The notes below the pieces were generated by a model. It did no database searches. It saw nothing but the letters and a program-made list of their open reading frames with translations, and was not told where the DNA came from. A stretch of DNA of 64,000 nucleotides from Pseudobdellovibrionaceae bacterium (GTDB lineage: Bacteria; Bdellovibrionota; Bdellovibrionia; Bdellovibrionales; UBA1609): the NCBI GenBank assembly GCA_020635055.1, contig JACKAN010000003.1:178163-242162 (forward strand). The letters run 5' to 3'. Position numbers and translations under genes: made by a program. This document shows positions 1 through 7,816 of the stretch, piece after piece (position 1 is the first letter of the stretch; each line of letters begins with the position of its first letter).

Positions 1-494
1 TGGAGTCTTTGCATATTCCCTCCTGGCAATGGCGAGAATTTCCACAAGGGAAAGTGCCTACATATTTACACCCCTATCAGACTACAGTTTTATTTTTAGA
101 GGGTCGCATGGTGGGGTATATGGGTAGTCTTCATCCGAGTTTATTGGATGATAATAAAATACGTACTGGAGCGGCCATGGCCGAACTGGATATGCAAAAA
201 ATTATGCGTGGCCAACCACGGGTGCCACAAGCTAAAGCTATTTCAAAATTTCCAGCTGTGACTCGCGATTTTTCATTTGTTATGAGTAGCGAAGCAAAAG
301 TTAGTGACAGAATCCAAAAAATGAAAAAGATCAGTGGGTCACTTTTGCAAAAAGTAGAAGTTTTTGACGAGTTCACTGGAGGGCAGTTGAAAGAAGGGGA
401 GCGTTCTGTGAGCTTTCGCCTGACCTTTCAAGATATGGATGGAACTCTGAATGAGCAGCGATTGGCTCAGCTACAAAAAGAAATGCTTTCTTAA
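1..494 (+). CDS. pheT: Phenylalanine-tRNA ligase beta subunit, C-terminal part (cut by window edge)
   Basis: This is the end of the beta chain of the alpha2-beta2 phenylalanyl-tRNA synthetase, which charges tRNA-Phe in the cytoplasm. The frame is open from the first codon of the window (codons in phase with base 3), so the TTG at base 9 is not the start. The last ~90 residues form the FDX-ACB (anticodon-binding, ferredoxin-like) domain: KFPAVTRDFSFVM, then FDEFTGGQLKEGERSVSFRL and the QDMDGTLNEQ tail with an LQKEML end, as in PheT. Before it comes the B3/B4-to-core part with HPYQ and GRMVGYMGSLHP. The stop codon overlaps the stop of the convergent downstream gene by a few bases. Family identity is clear; only the C-terminal ~160 residues are visible. 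Confidence 0.95.
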   Translation, partial: ESLHIPSWQWREFPQGKVPTYLHPYQTTVLFLEGRMVGYMGSLHPSLLDDNKIRTGAAMAELDMQKIMRGQPRVPQAKAISKFPAVTRDFSFVMSSEAKVSDRIQKMKKISGSLLQKVEVFDEFTGGQLKEGERSVSFRLTFQDMDGTLNEQRLAQLQKEMLS

Positions 495-883
495 TTTTGC
501 ATTTCTTCCCATTCTTGAAAAGGAATAGCTAAACCCCTTGACACTAAAGTTTTAACTTTTGAAGTTGGATACTTTGATTGATTAAAATCTACGATAAGGC
601 GAATTTGTTTATGGGCAGCTTGCTGAACTAAAAGATCAGAAAAGTATTTAAGTGTAATGCTATAAATTGCCATATCAATGCTTTTATTTGCAGTTTGAAT
701 AAATTTAGTTAAAGGCACTTCACAGTTTTGTTTTGGCGAGAAACATATTTTAGGTATTAGTTCGTTATTAAAGCTTATATATTGATTAGGAACTTGTATC
801 GAAGAATCGGTTGTTGTGTTTGTTTTAGAAACTGTAATATGTGGCACTAAAATGAGTGTAAAAATAAAGGCCAATAACTTCAT
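491..883 (-). CDS. Truncated secreted phospholipase-D-like (PLDc) protein
   Basis: About 130 residues from the ATG at 883, chosen because MKLLAFIFTLILVPHITVS is a clean signal peptide; the upstream in-frame start would put charged residues before it. The mature part looks like the first half of a PLD-superfamily domain: CFSPKQNCEVPLTKFI, then ANKSIDMAIYSITLKYFSD, then IRLIVDFNQS. Family members continue to a catalytic HxKxxxxD (HKD) motif. Here the protein stops before that motif, and its stop codon falls in the last codons of pheT. It is therefore probably an inactive remnant left by a deletion, or a short stand-alone protein. Family assignment is moderate; the missing HKD is seen directly. 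Confidence 0.6.
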   Translation of the reverse strand: MKLLAFIFTLILVPHITVSKTNTTTDSSIQVPNQYISFNNELIPKICFSPKQNCEVPLTKFIQTANKSIDMAIYSITLKYFSDLLVQQAAHKQIRLIVDFNQSKYPTSKVKTLVSRGLAIPFQEWEEMQN

Positions 884-1060
884 AAAAAATACTCCCCCAA
901 GTTGTTCTTGAATAACAGAATTATTCAAAAAAGATCCCAAAGCTGTCAATTATTAGCAAGCTTATAAAAAACAAGAAAACAAGGTGAATTGAATCTGAAT
1001 TTCTATTTTCTCATTCACAGTTGGACGATCTAGCGTCTAGTTAAATTGAAGTAGCTTGGC

Positions 1061-1081
1061 AGGAAAGGGGAGCTGGAACCT
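1061..1081. repeat. 21-bp imperfect direct repeat, left copy
   Basis: The stretch aggaaaggggagctggaacc plus one t matches 4121-4141 (aagaaatgggatctggaacc plus t) at 18 of 21 positions in the same orientation. The two copies bracket the lipoprotein-TetR-AarF operon that separates pheT from ihfA. Whether they are insertion scars or fragments of a dispersed element is not known. Confidence 0.4.
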
Positions 1082-1150
1082 AAAAGCCTGTAATTATTAC
1101 AAATAATGCTTTTAAGTTAAAATACTATTTAATAAAATGCTTTAAAAGTG

Positions 1151-1156
1151 TATAAT
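1151..1156 (+). promoter_or_regulatory. Candidate -10 box for the lipoprotein operon
   Basis: A perfect TATAAT lies 31 nt upstream of the lipoprotein start in a very AT-rich leader. No good -35 is visible at the usual spacing. A strong ribosome-binding site (AAAGGAGG) sits just before the ATG. This is a prediction from sequence only. Confidence 0.35.
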
Positions 1157-1187
1157 AAGTAGTGTATTAACTTAAAAGGAGGATTTT

Positions 1188-2042
1188 ATGAAATCCAATG
1201 AGAAACAAGTAAAGTTACAAATAATGTTCACGCTATCCCTTCTCAGTTTAGTGCTACTTTCGGCATGCAGTAGAGGCACGGTAGATTCCAATATTGCTCG
1301 CAGAGATCCCAATACAGGTAAGGTAGATATCAAAAGAAATTATGCATTGGCATATTCGGAAAGAAATCACCAAAGCTTGTTTAAAGCGAACTTTCGAGAG
1401 GGCAAAGATATTATGTCGGCAGATGTTCGTTTGATTTCCCCAGCATCTATAAAACTAAATGGGAAATTTGTACCAGAAGATTCTAAGATTGATAAACAAG
1501 ATGGAGGAGAGTTGGCCGCCTTTTATATTGGATTTATATTTCCTCCCGCCTGGATGTTTATGGGCGATAATGGCTATGTTAATTATGTAAAGCGTGTAGA
1601 TGGAAAGGTGAAAGACTTTGAAATTGAATATATAGATCCTGAAGGTGAGATTCATAGAGATTACGCACTTTTGAGCCAGATTCAATTTTCTGTACCTAAT
1701 GTGGCGTCAAAAACTAAAGATCTTGTAGTTCCAGTTCAAGGTGCTGAAAACTTTGATTGGGCCTATTGCGGAGTGGAATTTGAGCAAGAGGATTTAGTAG
1801 AAATAAGAGATAAAAATAACAATGTGACTCAAAAGACAGAAATTGTTAAACATCATAATAGATATTATGCTTCTGCCAATAAAGTTCGAATTCCAGCAAG
1901 GGATTTACAGTTGGCAGTTTGCAGTGAAATCACAGTAGAATGTGGAGCCAATTCCAGTGATATTTTGGAAGGTGGATCCGGCGGTAATTTGACAATAGAC
2001 TATATTGGTATGTCTTATGAATTAAAGTTAGGTTGTAAATGA
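1188..2042 (+). CDS. Hypothetical lipoprotein, first gene of a TetR/AarF operon
   Basis: A 284-residue protein with an N-terminal type II signal peptide: basic start, a hydrophobic run FTLSLLSLVLL, and lipobox LLSAC with Cys27 as the lipidation site. The rest is soluble, mixed alpha/beta and Cys-poor, with no domain I recognise; a hydrophobic patch FYIGFIFPPAWMFMGDNGY lies mid-protein. The start is fixed by a near-perfect Shine-Dalgarno AAAGGAGG about 6 nt upstream. Its stop overlaps the start of the TetR gene as ATGA, so the two are translationally coupled. Likely an envelope lipoprotein controlled by its own TetR neighbour; function unknown. Confidence 0.75.
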   Translation: MKSNEKQVKLQIMFTLSLLSLVLLSACSRGTVDSNIARRDPNTGKVDIKRNYALAYSERNHQSLFKANFREGKDIMSADVRLISPASIKLNGKFVPEDSKIDKQDGGELAAFYIGFIFPPAWMFMGDNGYVNYVKRVDGKVKDFEIEYIDPEGEIHRDYALLSQIQFSVPNVASKTKDLVVPVQGAENFDWAYCGVEFEQEDLVEIRDKNNNVTQKTEIVKHHNRYYASANKVRIPARDLQLAVCSEITVECGANSSDILEGGSGGNLTIDYIGMSYELKLGCK

Positions 2043-2734
2043 AAATTTCAAAAGCTCAAAAAGAAAAAAACTTAGTGGCCATTATTGAAGCGGCAATAAA
2101 ATTGTCTAATAAAGATAGTTTTAAGACGGTTTCAATGAAGGCCATTGCCCAAGAGGCTGGAATAAGTGATGCCACAATTTATAATTACTTTCCCACAAAG
2201 GAAGAAATTATCACTGGATATTTTGAGCTGAGAATGAAACAGGCTATTCTTGCTGCCAAGAAATCTGAAGAGTATTTGGCATTAGATTATTTTCAAAAAA
2301 TACAATGGCTGATTGAAAATCACCTGGATAATTTAAGAAAAGATGGTGATTTTTTAAGTCAGTCTCTGAACCAATTGTTTGTCCAACCCATATCTTTAGC
2401 TCAGACGAGCGTAGGAAAATCAAAACAGAAATATTTAGCCTTTTTGGATACTGAATTACAAGTTGCCATTGAGAAAAAGGAATTTGATTCTCCACCTTTT
2501 GCCAGTTTTATTTGTGAGCTCATCTGGGATTTTCATTTAGGAATGGTTTTTTATTGGATAAAAGACAAGTCTAATTCAAAAGCCAACTCTTCACAATTGA
2601 TTCAAATGGGCGTGGAATTGTTAAAAGAAGTTATGTGTGCCAACATCTTAAATAAAGCCTATAATATTGCACATTTTCTTTTTAAAGAGCATTTGCTCTC
2701 AAAATTGTTTCAGCTGGGGTTAACTCGTGAGTAA
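2039..2734 (+). CDS. TetR/AcrR-family transcriptional regulator
   Basis: A 231-residue regulator. Residues ~8-55 form the TetR helix-turn-helix: IIEAAIKLSNKD, then VSMKAIAQEAGISDATIYN, then YFPTKEEIITGYFE. The C-terminal helical domain would bind an unknown ligand and make the dimer. It starts inside the stop of the lipoprotein gene (ATGA) and overlaps the following kinase gene by 8 nt, so all three form one tightly coupled operon. By analogy it probably represses its own operon; no operator palindrome was identified with confidence. Confidence 0.88.
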   Translation: MKISKAQKEKNLVAIIEAAIKLSNKDSFKTVSMKAIAQEAGISDATIYNYFPTKEEIITGYFELRMKQAILAAKKSEEYLALDYFQKIQWLIENHLDNLRKDGDFLSQSLNQLFVQPISLAQTSVGKSKQKYLAFLDTELQVAIEKKEFDSPPFASFICELIWDFHLGMVFYWIKDKSNSKANSSQLIQMGVELLKEVMCANILNKAYNIAHFLFKEHLLSKLFQLGLTRE

Positions 2735-3998
2735 AGAAGATTTTGCCCCTCCATCTAAAAGTTTTGTTTTTGGCGAGATGGCCGTTAAAGCCGCCATCGA
2801 AGAATTAAATATGTGGAGTCGCATGTGGTTTGCCAATAAAGACCAAAAAGAAAAGTTAAAAGTTAATAAGCAAGAAAAACTAGGTGAAATTTTAATTGAA
2901 GGATTGAGTCGACTAAAGGGCACAGGATTAAAAGTCTTGCAGAATTTAGCCATTGATGAAGAGATGATTCCACCAGCTATGTTAAGAAAAGTGGAGCAGT
3001 CTTTTTCACAAGTTACGCCAATGAACAGTTTTTTAGTAAAAAGAATTTTGCGCGAAGAATTAAATGATGAATTTGAAAATTTATTTGAAAAATTTGATTT
3101 TAAGGCATTGGCAGCAGGAAGTATTGGACAAGTTCATCGTGCCACTTTGATAAATGGAAGAGAGGTCGCAATTAAAATTCAGTATCCACATGTAAAAACA
3201 GACTTCCAGAATGAAATGAATTGGTTACAAAAAATGTCCATCTACATAGAGCATCCCTTATTAAGGAATTCTATAAAAAGCGTGACATTGCAAATGCTTG
3301 AGGAAATAGACTTCTGTAAAGAAGCTACTAACGCCAAAAATTTTAAAGTAATTTTAGGGAATAGTCCCTTTGTACTTCCTGGAGTTGTTGAAGAAATTAG
3401 TGGTGAAAATTTGGTTGGATATGAATTCCTTGATGGTTTGCCCGTTATAGAGGTATTTCAAAATGAGGCTCGTGTAAGTGAAAGGCTTTGTCAAAATATT
3501 TATGATTTTTTCTTTTGCTCTTTTTTTGATCATGGAATTCTGTATGCCGATCCACATCCTGGAAATTTTCTTCAATTAGTGGATGGCAAGATGGGCGTTG
3601 TTGATTTTGGTTTGGTTCAGTCGGATCTGCCAGATAGTATTAGAAACTTATTTAAGGGTTTACTTTTTCCAAATAGGGTTTCTGAAAAAGAAGTATTACA
3701 GTGTTATATTTCTTTGGGTGCAGAAATTCATGATGATCAAAAAGAGGAATTCTTAAACGAAGTGATTAGACCCTTTCGCAAAATCTCGCAGTCCATGGTC
3801 AAAGAAGATAGTTTTGATTTTAAAAATTCAAATCAACTGGTTAAGAGTTTTCGCCAAGTTATATTAAGTCAAATTTCAAATGAGAAGTTAAACAATTTTA
3901 ATAGTGATTTGAGTTTGATCCATAAATCTATTCAAAGTTTGTATCTTATGTTGGGCAAATTTAAGGCTCGAATAAAAACGCAGACAATATTTTATTAA
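2727..3998 (+). CDS. AarF/UbiB/ABC1-family atypical kinase
   Basis: 423 residues from a GTG start that overlaps the TetR gene. The UbiB (ADCK/ABC1) fold is shown by the alanine-rich loop LAAGSIGQVHRA that replaces the P-loop, the ATP-site lysine in VAIKIQYPHV, a conserved acidic helix EEIDFCKEATNAKNF, the catalytic-loop equivalent YADPHPGNF, and the metal-binding GVVDFG. The family-specific KxGQ motif near the N-terminus is altered (GLKVLQNLA, i.e. KVLQ). UbiB relatives act on lipid or quinone metabolism at membranes. Here the operon partners are a lipoprotein and a TetR regulator rather than ubi genes, so a quinone role is not implied. Confidence 0.88.
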   Translation: MSKEDFAPPSKSFVFGEMAVKAAIEELNMWSRMWFANKDQKEKLKVNKQEKLGEILIEGLSRLKGTGLKVLQNLAIDEEMIPPAMLRKVEQSFSQVTPMNSFLVKRILREELNDEFENLFEKFDFKALAAGSIGQVHRATLINGREVAIKIQYPHVKTDFQNEMNWLQKMSIYIEHPLLRNSIKSVTLQMLEEIDFCKEATNAKNFKVILGNSPFVLPGVVEEISGENLVGYEFLDGLPVIEVFQNEARVSERLCQNIYDFFFCSFFDHGILYADPHPGNFLQLVDGKMGVVDFGLVQSDLPDSIRNLFKGLLFPNRVSEKEVLQCYISLGAEIHDDQKEEFLNEVIRPFRKISQSMVKEDSFDFKNSNQLVKSFRQVILSQISNEKLNNFNSDLSLIHKSIQSLYLMLGKFKARIKTQTIFY

Positions 3999-4120
3999 TA
4001 TTATGAAGTCCTAGAGTACTCCTTAACCGCAGATTGGGCTCCGCATCATATGTTATCTAAAAATTGCAGTGCTAAGTGTGAATCAAGCCTGGAACTAAAA
4101 TGGGAATGACATTGTGTAAC

Positions 4121-4141
4121 AAGAAATGGGATCTGGAACCT
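4121..4141. repeat. 21-bp imperfect direct repeat, right copy
   Basis: Partner of 1061-1081 (18 of 21 identical, same orientation). Just downstream there is a weak ACCT-TAAT-AGGT hairpin followed by TTTTTT, which could end transcription of the AarF operon before ihfA. Confidence 0.4.
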
Positions 4142-4227
4142 TAATAGGTCTGGGTTTTTTCAAAAAAACTTGCGTATTTTCAATAACTTGGTAGCCTAAG
4201 TCTAAGTGATCTCAGCAAGGATGGGAT

Positions 4228-4560
4228 ATGATAAAAGACAACACTGATAAATCAACAATGACAAAAGCCGATATCGTAGAAAAAGTTTACGAGAAAATCG
4301 GGTTCTCAAAAAAAGAAGCTTCTGAACTCGTGGAAATGGTTTTTAAAGAGTTAAAAGAAGTTCTCTATAAGGGTGATAAAGTCAAAATTTCTGGTTTTGG
4401 AAATTTCATTGTTCGTGAAAAAAAATCGCGCATTGGCCGCAACCCACAAACGGGGGATCAAATTACAATCACGGCAAGAAGAGTTCTCACTTTTCGCCCC
4501 AGCCAAGTATTAAAAGCCATGCTCAATGGTGAAGAGTATGCCCATCTAAAGGATGATTGA
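4228..4560 (+). CDS. ihfA: Integration host factor alpha subunit (HU/IHF family)
   Basis: A 110-residue nucleoid protein that bends DNA as a heterodimer with IhfB. The core begins MTKADIVEKVYEKIGFSKKE, followed by VKISGFGNFIVREKKSRIGR and the DNA-minor-groove arm RNPQTGDQITI, then VLTFRPSQVLK. The ATG at 4228 is preceded by AAGGATGGG and gives a 10-residue extension. The internal Met (MTKADIV) is an alternative start matching the usual family length of ~100. It is followed by a MerR gene with adjacent stop and start. The pheT-ihfA-merR order is common in proteobacteria, here separated by an inserted operon. Confidence 0.93.
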   Translation: MIKDNTDKSTMTKADIVEKVYEKIGFSKKEASELVEMVFKELKEVLYKGDKVKISGFGNFIVREKKSRIGRNPQTGDQITITARRVLTFRPSQVLKAMLNGEEYAHLKDD

Positions 4561-4565
4561 TAATC

Positions 4566-5033
4566 ATGGAAAATGAAATCGTATTTGAAACTCGCGATGA
4601 AAATCGTTACGCCCCATCTGCAAACACCTCCCTAGACGTTGGTGTGGATGTTGAGCTGGCAAAAGATTTACAAAAAATTCCAGAAAAAATGGCCTTTAAA
4701 ATCGGTGAAGTGGCAGATTTAGCTAATGTAAAGGCCTATGTTCTTCGTTATTGGGAAACAGAATTCCCAACTCTGCGCCCAGAAAAATCTAAACACAATC
4801 AACGCGTATATACACGTCGTGATGTTGAGTTGGTTTTTCTTATCAAAAAACTATTGTACAAAGATCGCTTTTCTATTGAAGGGGCCAGATGCGCACTTAA
4901 AAACTTAAAAAAGGAAACTAAAAAAGTTTCTACAATCACAAGTGCGGTATCTCATCACGAAAAACTCCGCGATCAAGTGCATGAACTCATCAGAGAAGTA
5001 AAATCCCTAAAAAACTATTTTATAGAATTTTAA
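4566..5033 (+). CDS. MerR-family transcriptional regulator
   Basis: About 155 residues from the ATG at 4566; an in-frame TTG at 4557 overlaps ihfA but is less likely. An acidic leader of ~40 residues precedes the MerR winged helix: AFKIGEVADLANVKAYVLRY, WETEF, then NQRVYTRRDVELVFLIKKLL. The tail is a coiled-coil dimerisation helix. This is the MerR paralogue commonly found directly after ihfA; it lacks the cysteine metal-site signature of classical MerR. It ends at the left arm of a strong hairpin shared with the convergent amidohydrolase gene. Confidence 0.9.
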   Translation: MENEIVFETRDENRYAPSANTSLDVGVDVELAKDLQKIPEKMAFKIGEVADLANVKAYVLRYWETEFPTLRPEKSKHNQRVYTRRDVELVFLIKKLLYKDRFSIEGARCALKNLKKETKKVSTITSAVSHHEKLRDQVHELIREVKSLKNYFIEF

Positions 5034-5092
5034 AAGGTACCAAGTCCCTATTTACGTTGCGGTGAAGCGTAAATAGGGACTTGGTACCTTTT
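5032..5092. terminator. Perfect 25-bp hairpin between convergent genes (REP-like, bidirectional terminator)
   Basis: Left arm 5032-5056 and right arm 5068-5092 are exact reverse complements (core GGTACCAAGTCCCTATTTAC) around an 11-nt loop. The left arm begins with AAAA and the right arm ends in T-runs, so each strand reads as a stem followed by T residues. The right arm encodes the end of the minus-strand amidohydrolase. A 25-bp perfect stem is longer than an ordinary terminator and suggests a palindromic mobile or REP-type sequence. Confidence 0.7.
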
Positions 5093-6388
5093 TAGGGCGG
5101 AGAGGAATTGTTGTTTTAGGTCTTCGATATCTACTTTTGTGGATTTTCGGTTGAATAGAATCCATTCGCCGTTGACCATAACATGTTTTACATTTTGACT
5201 CGATTGCGAAAAAATCAAATTTTCTTGGGGTATGTGTACAGGAAGAGTCTCTAGTGATTTTTCAAAAAATACTAAATCGGCGCAGGCCCCTACTTTTAAT
5301 GTCGACCATTGATTTTGGCCATAAGCTTGAGCCGCCCTATGAGTGGTACTGGCGAGTACTTTTTGTGTTAAATTATTTTTGTAACCGCGATCTTGAGCTA
5401 AAAGATGTGTGACTTTCATTTCTGATATTAAGTCTGAAGTGTCGTTAGATGCGGCACAATCGGTGCCCAGCGCAAAAGGAATTTCAAGTTCTAGGATTTT
5501 TTTAAAATTGGGAAGGCGTTCATAAATTATTTCAGAAACTGGGGTAAAACCAAAAACAGTTCCTGTATCTTTGATGATTTGTAAATCCTTGTCGCTGGCG
5601 CTAACTAAGTGAACGGCAATAGTGTTGGGCCCAAGAACTCCACATTTTTCTGCAAACTCAACAGCACTCATGTTGTAATTTTTAAGACAAAACTCAAGCT
5701 CTTGGGCAGTTTGTGACAAGTGCATATGTAAGGGGAGTTGGTTTTGTTTGGCAAATCTTGCAATGTCTTTTAGTAAAGATTCAGAAACAGAGTCGCCAGC
5801 ATGGGGGGCGACAACAGGAACAAATTTATCGCGATCGTAGGGCCAGTTTTCTATCCATTTTTTTGTTTGATTCCAGTTTTCTTTGGAGGGAAAAGCCCCG
5901 TTAAGGTCGGCAGTTGTTTCGCCTATCAAACCTTTTACACCAAATTGTTCTAGAGCTTTCACAATGCCAGACTCAAAGTAGTAGTGATCGGCAAAGGTTG
6001 AAGTTCCAGAAAGAAGACCTCCCCATATATAGGGGTAGCTCAAGGCTGTGACAATTTCGGGGTCTAACTTTTTTTCCCAGGGGAAAAAAAGATCATGAAT
6101 CATGTTCTGTTGTTGATGAGCGAGATCACGGAAAATATTCATTGCTACATGAGAATGAGCATTAATAAAACTGGGAGAAATAATAAAATTGGAGGCATCG
6201 ATAACGAGTTTTTCTGAGGGTAGAGGGGTTGAGGGCTCCTCTTGGCTAATAAAAGCAATTTTTCCATTTTCTATAAGTAGGTGAGCTTGTAGGAGATTGT
6301 GATCTGGAGAAACCACGGTCGCATTTTTAAAAAACAAACATTTGTGTTTTTCTAATTGTGAATGTTTATAATCTTTTAATTTTTTCAT
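5048..6388 (-). CDS. Amidohydrolase, MtaD/SAH-deaminase type
   Basis: 446 residues of a metal-dependent amidohydrolase most like the 5'-methylthioadenosine/S-adenosylhomocysteine deaminase or TrzN/AtzA group, cytosolic. Visible metal ligands: HxH at residues 78-80 in NAHSHVAMN, His in HMHLSQTAQE, His in AVHLV, and Asp in ALGTDCAASND. A composite-barrel N-terminus precedes it (KNATVVSPD, LLIENGKI). PHAGDSVSE stands where family deaminases have PHAPYT-like residues, so the substrate is uncertain. The final ~18 codons are written by the palindrome at 5032-5092, so the natural C-terminus has been replaced. No Shine-Dalgarno is obvious before the chosen ATG. Confidence 0.85.
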   Translation of the reverse strand: MKKLKDYKHSQLEKHKCLFFKNATVVSPDHNLLQAHLLIENGKIAFISQEEPSTPLPSEKLVIDASNFIISPSFINAHSHVAMNIFRDLAHQQQNMIHDLFFPWEKKLDPEIVTALSYPYIWGGLLSGTSTFADHYYFESGIVKALEQFGVKGLIGETTADLNGAFPSKENWNQTKKWIENWPYDRDKFVPVVAPHAGDSVSESLLKDIARFAKQNQLPLHMHLSQTAQELEFCLKNYNMSAVEFAEKCGVLGPNTIAVHLVSASDKDLQIIKDTGTVFGFTPVSEIIYERLPNFKKILELEIPFALGTDCAASNDTSDLISEMKVTHLLAQDRGYKNNLTQKVLASTTHRAAQAYGQNQWSTLKVGACADLVFFEKSLETLPVHIPQENLIFSQSSQNVKHVMVNGEWILFNRKSTKVDIEDLKQQFLSALKRYQVPIYASPQRK

Positions 6389-6462
6389 TTTTTTTACTTG
6401 ATAGTATTATTTAAAGTTTTTTATTAAATGTTTCTACTTTAAATAGTTTCTACTAGCAGTTA

Positions 6463-6565
6463 ATACCAATTACATTATTTAATTCCTATTCTTAATTCTC
6501 TGCAAGTATTATAAAAGCAAGGTTTCTGTTTCTATAAAAGGGGAATTATTTCTTGTAATTGGTAT
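6463..6565 (+). repeat. 103-bp terminal-inverted-repeat element, copy 1
   Basis: Bounded by perfect 12-bp inverted repeats ATACCAATTACA and TGTAATTGGTAT. The right third carries AAAAGGGGAATTATTTCTTG, shared with the copies at 7491-7593, 7655-7757 and (inverted) 8668-8770. It lies between the divergent amidohydrolase and Tsx-like genes. Three copies have exactly the same length, which argues for a defined element moved as a unit, probably by the nearby RAYT transposase (inference). The rest of the 6389-6729 gap holds no gene I can support. Confidence 0.75.
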
Positions 6566-6729
6566 AACATCTCATAAAATCCTGTGGATTATGAGTCTTT
6601 TTTACACAATTTCACTAAAATATTTGTATTTTTTTAAAAGATATCCCCCCTTCTTGCTCCCAACTGTATCTTGTTCCATAACAGATTGAACAAGCAAGGT
6701 ATTAACAATGAAAAGGGTCGGGTTCATTA

Positions 6730-7479
6730 ATGAAAATTATAGTATTGCTTTTATTTGTTTTGTTTTATGGTCCTTTACATGCGGCCAGCATTTCTTATTT
6801 AAAAGGGAATAGTTATAAATCCTATGGAGAAGAAGTTTTTGCGAAAGACATTATCACCATTGACCACTATGGAACTTGGAAATATGGCTCAGTTTATTTT
6901 TTTTACGACATAAGCCGTGCAGTTAAAAAAGATGATCACTCCGATTTTTTTGGAAGCATTTCACCCATGTTCAGTTTAAGTAAAATGACTGGAAAAGATT
7001 TTTCTAATTCTTGGTTGCATGATGTTGATGTGAAGTTTGAACTGGAGCATGTGTCTGGTTATACACCCGTATATTATTACGGATTTAATTTGCCAATAAA
7101 GTTACCCTACTTTCGCAATTTTAGTGTGGCTCCAGTATTGCGTGATGATCCTTTAAAGAAAGGAGTGGGTGGACAAGTGCTTTTAGCTTGGGGTTTGCCA
7201 TTGCATTTAAATGCAAAATTGGATTTTATGTTCAGTGGTTTTTTAGCCATGAGTATGATAGCTGAAGATAAAGATGAGTTTTTTATGATTACACAACCGC
7301 AGTTCTTGGTAGATATTGGCCAGTTATTTAAAACTGATAAAAACCAATTTTTTGCTGGAATGGAATACTCCTATGCCATCAATCGCTACCTAAAAAAGGG
7401 AACACCAAAACCGGGTGGAGGAGTGGAGTCTGGCTTTGATGAAAATGTTTTGCAAGCCATGGTAAAATTGGTTTATTAA
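6730..7479 (+). CDS. Tsx/OmpK-like outer-membrane channel protein
   Basis: 249 residues with a signal peptide (MKIIVLLLFVLFYGPLHAAS) and a beta-barrel pattern of alternating aromatic strands ending in an aromatic residue (MVKLVY), as outer-membrane barrels do. The layout fits the nucleoside-specific channel (Tsx/OmpK) family: an early GSVYFFYDISRA, then SISPMFSLSKMTGK, ELEHVSGYTPVYYYGFN, and a DFMFSGFLAM strand. It would sit in the outer membrane and let small molecules such as nucleosides pass. It is flanked on both sides by 103-bp inverted-repeat elements. Assignment rests on strand pattern and motif order; the substrate is unknown. Confidence 0.7.
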   Translation: MKIIVLLLFVLFYGPLHAASISYLKGNSYKSYGEEVFAKDIITIDHYGTWKYGSVYFFYDISRAVKKDDHSDFFGSISPMFSLSKMTGKDFSNSWLHDVDVKFELEHVSGYTPVYYYGFNLPIKLPYFRNFSVAPVLRDDPLKKGVGGQVLLAWGLPLHLNAKLDFMFSGFLAMSMIAEDKDEFFMITQPQFLVDIGQLFKTDKNQFFAGMEYSYAINRYLKKGTPKPGGGVESGFDENVLQAMVKLVY

Positions 7480-7490
7480 ACTGGTTTATT

Positions 7491-7593
7491 ATATCAATTA
7501 CATTAATTAATACCTATTCTTAATTCTCTGCAAGTATTATAAAAGTAAGATTACTGCTTCCAAAAAAGGGGAAATATTTCTTGTAATTGGTAT
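7491..7593 (+). repeat. 103-bp terminal-inverted-repeat element, copy 2
   Basis: Same length and orientation as copy 1, with high identity across the centre (TTAATTCTCTGCAAGTATTA is shared exactly). Ends are ATATCAATTACA and TGTAATTGGTAT, one mismatch in the left end. It starts 12 nt after the Tsx-like stop codon and could also act as that gene's 3' structure. Confidence 0.75.
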
Positions 7594-7654
7594 TAGTAAT
7601 ACAAATTATCGAAATTGATTGTAAGGGATTTTTTGAAGACCGTAGCGACATAAA

Positions 7655-7757
7655 ATAATTGTTGAATTGAATCTGCTGAGAGACACTCAAATAAATAAAA
7701 ATGGTTTTAAATAAAAATTGGTTTTGAGTAAGGGGAATTATTTTTTAGAATTGGAAT
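7655..7757 (+). repeat. 103-bp element, copy 3 (left end decayed), left flank of the RAYT gene
   Basis: The right end (AAGGGGAATTATTTTTTAGA then ATTGGAAT) matches the family. The interior (TGTTGAATT, CTGCT, AATAAA) matches the reverse complement of the copy at 8668-8770. The left terminal repeat is no longer recognisable. With the 8668 copy it forms an inverted pair around the transposase gene. Confidence 0.6.
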
Positions 7758-7816
7758 AACAAGAATTTGTTGTCGAATTTCCGTCGAGCGTTCAAATCTC
7801 AAATCTAAATATCATT

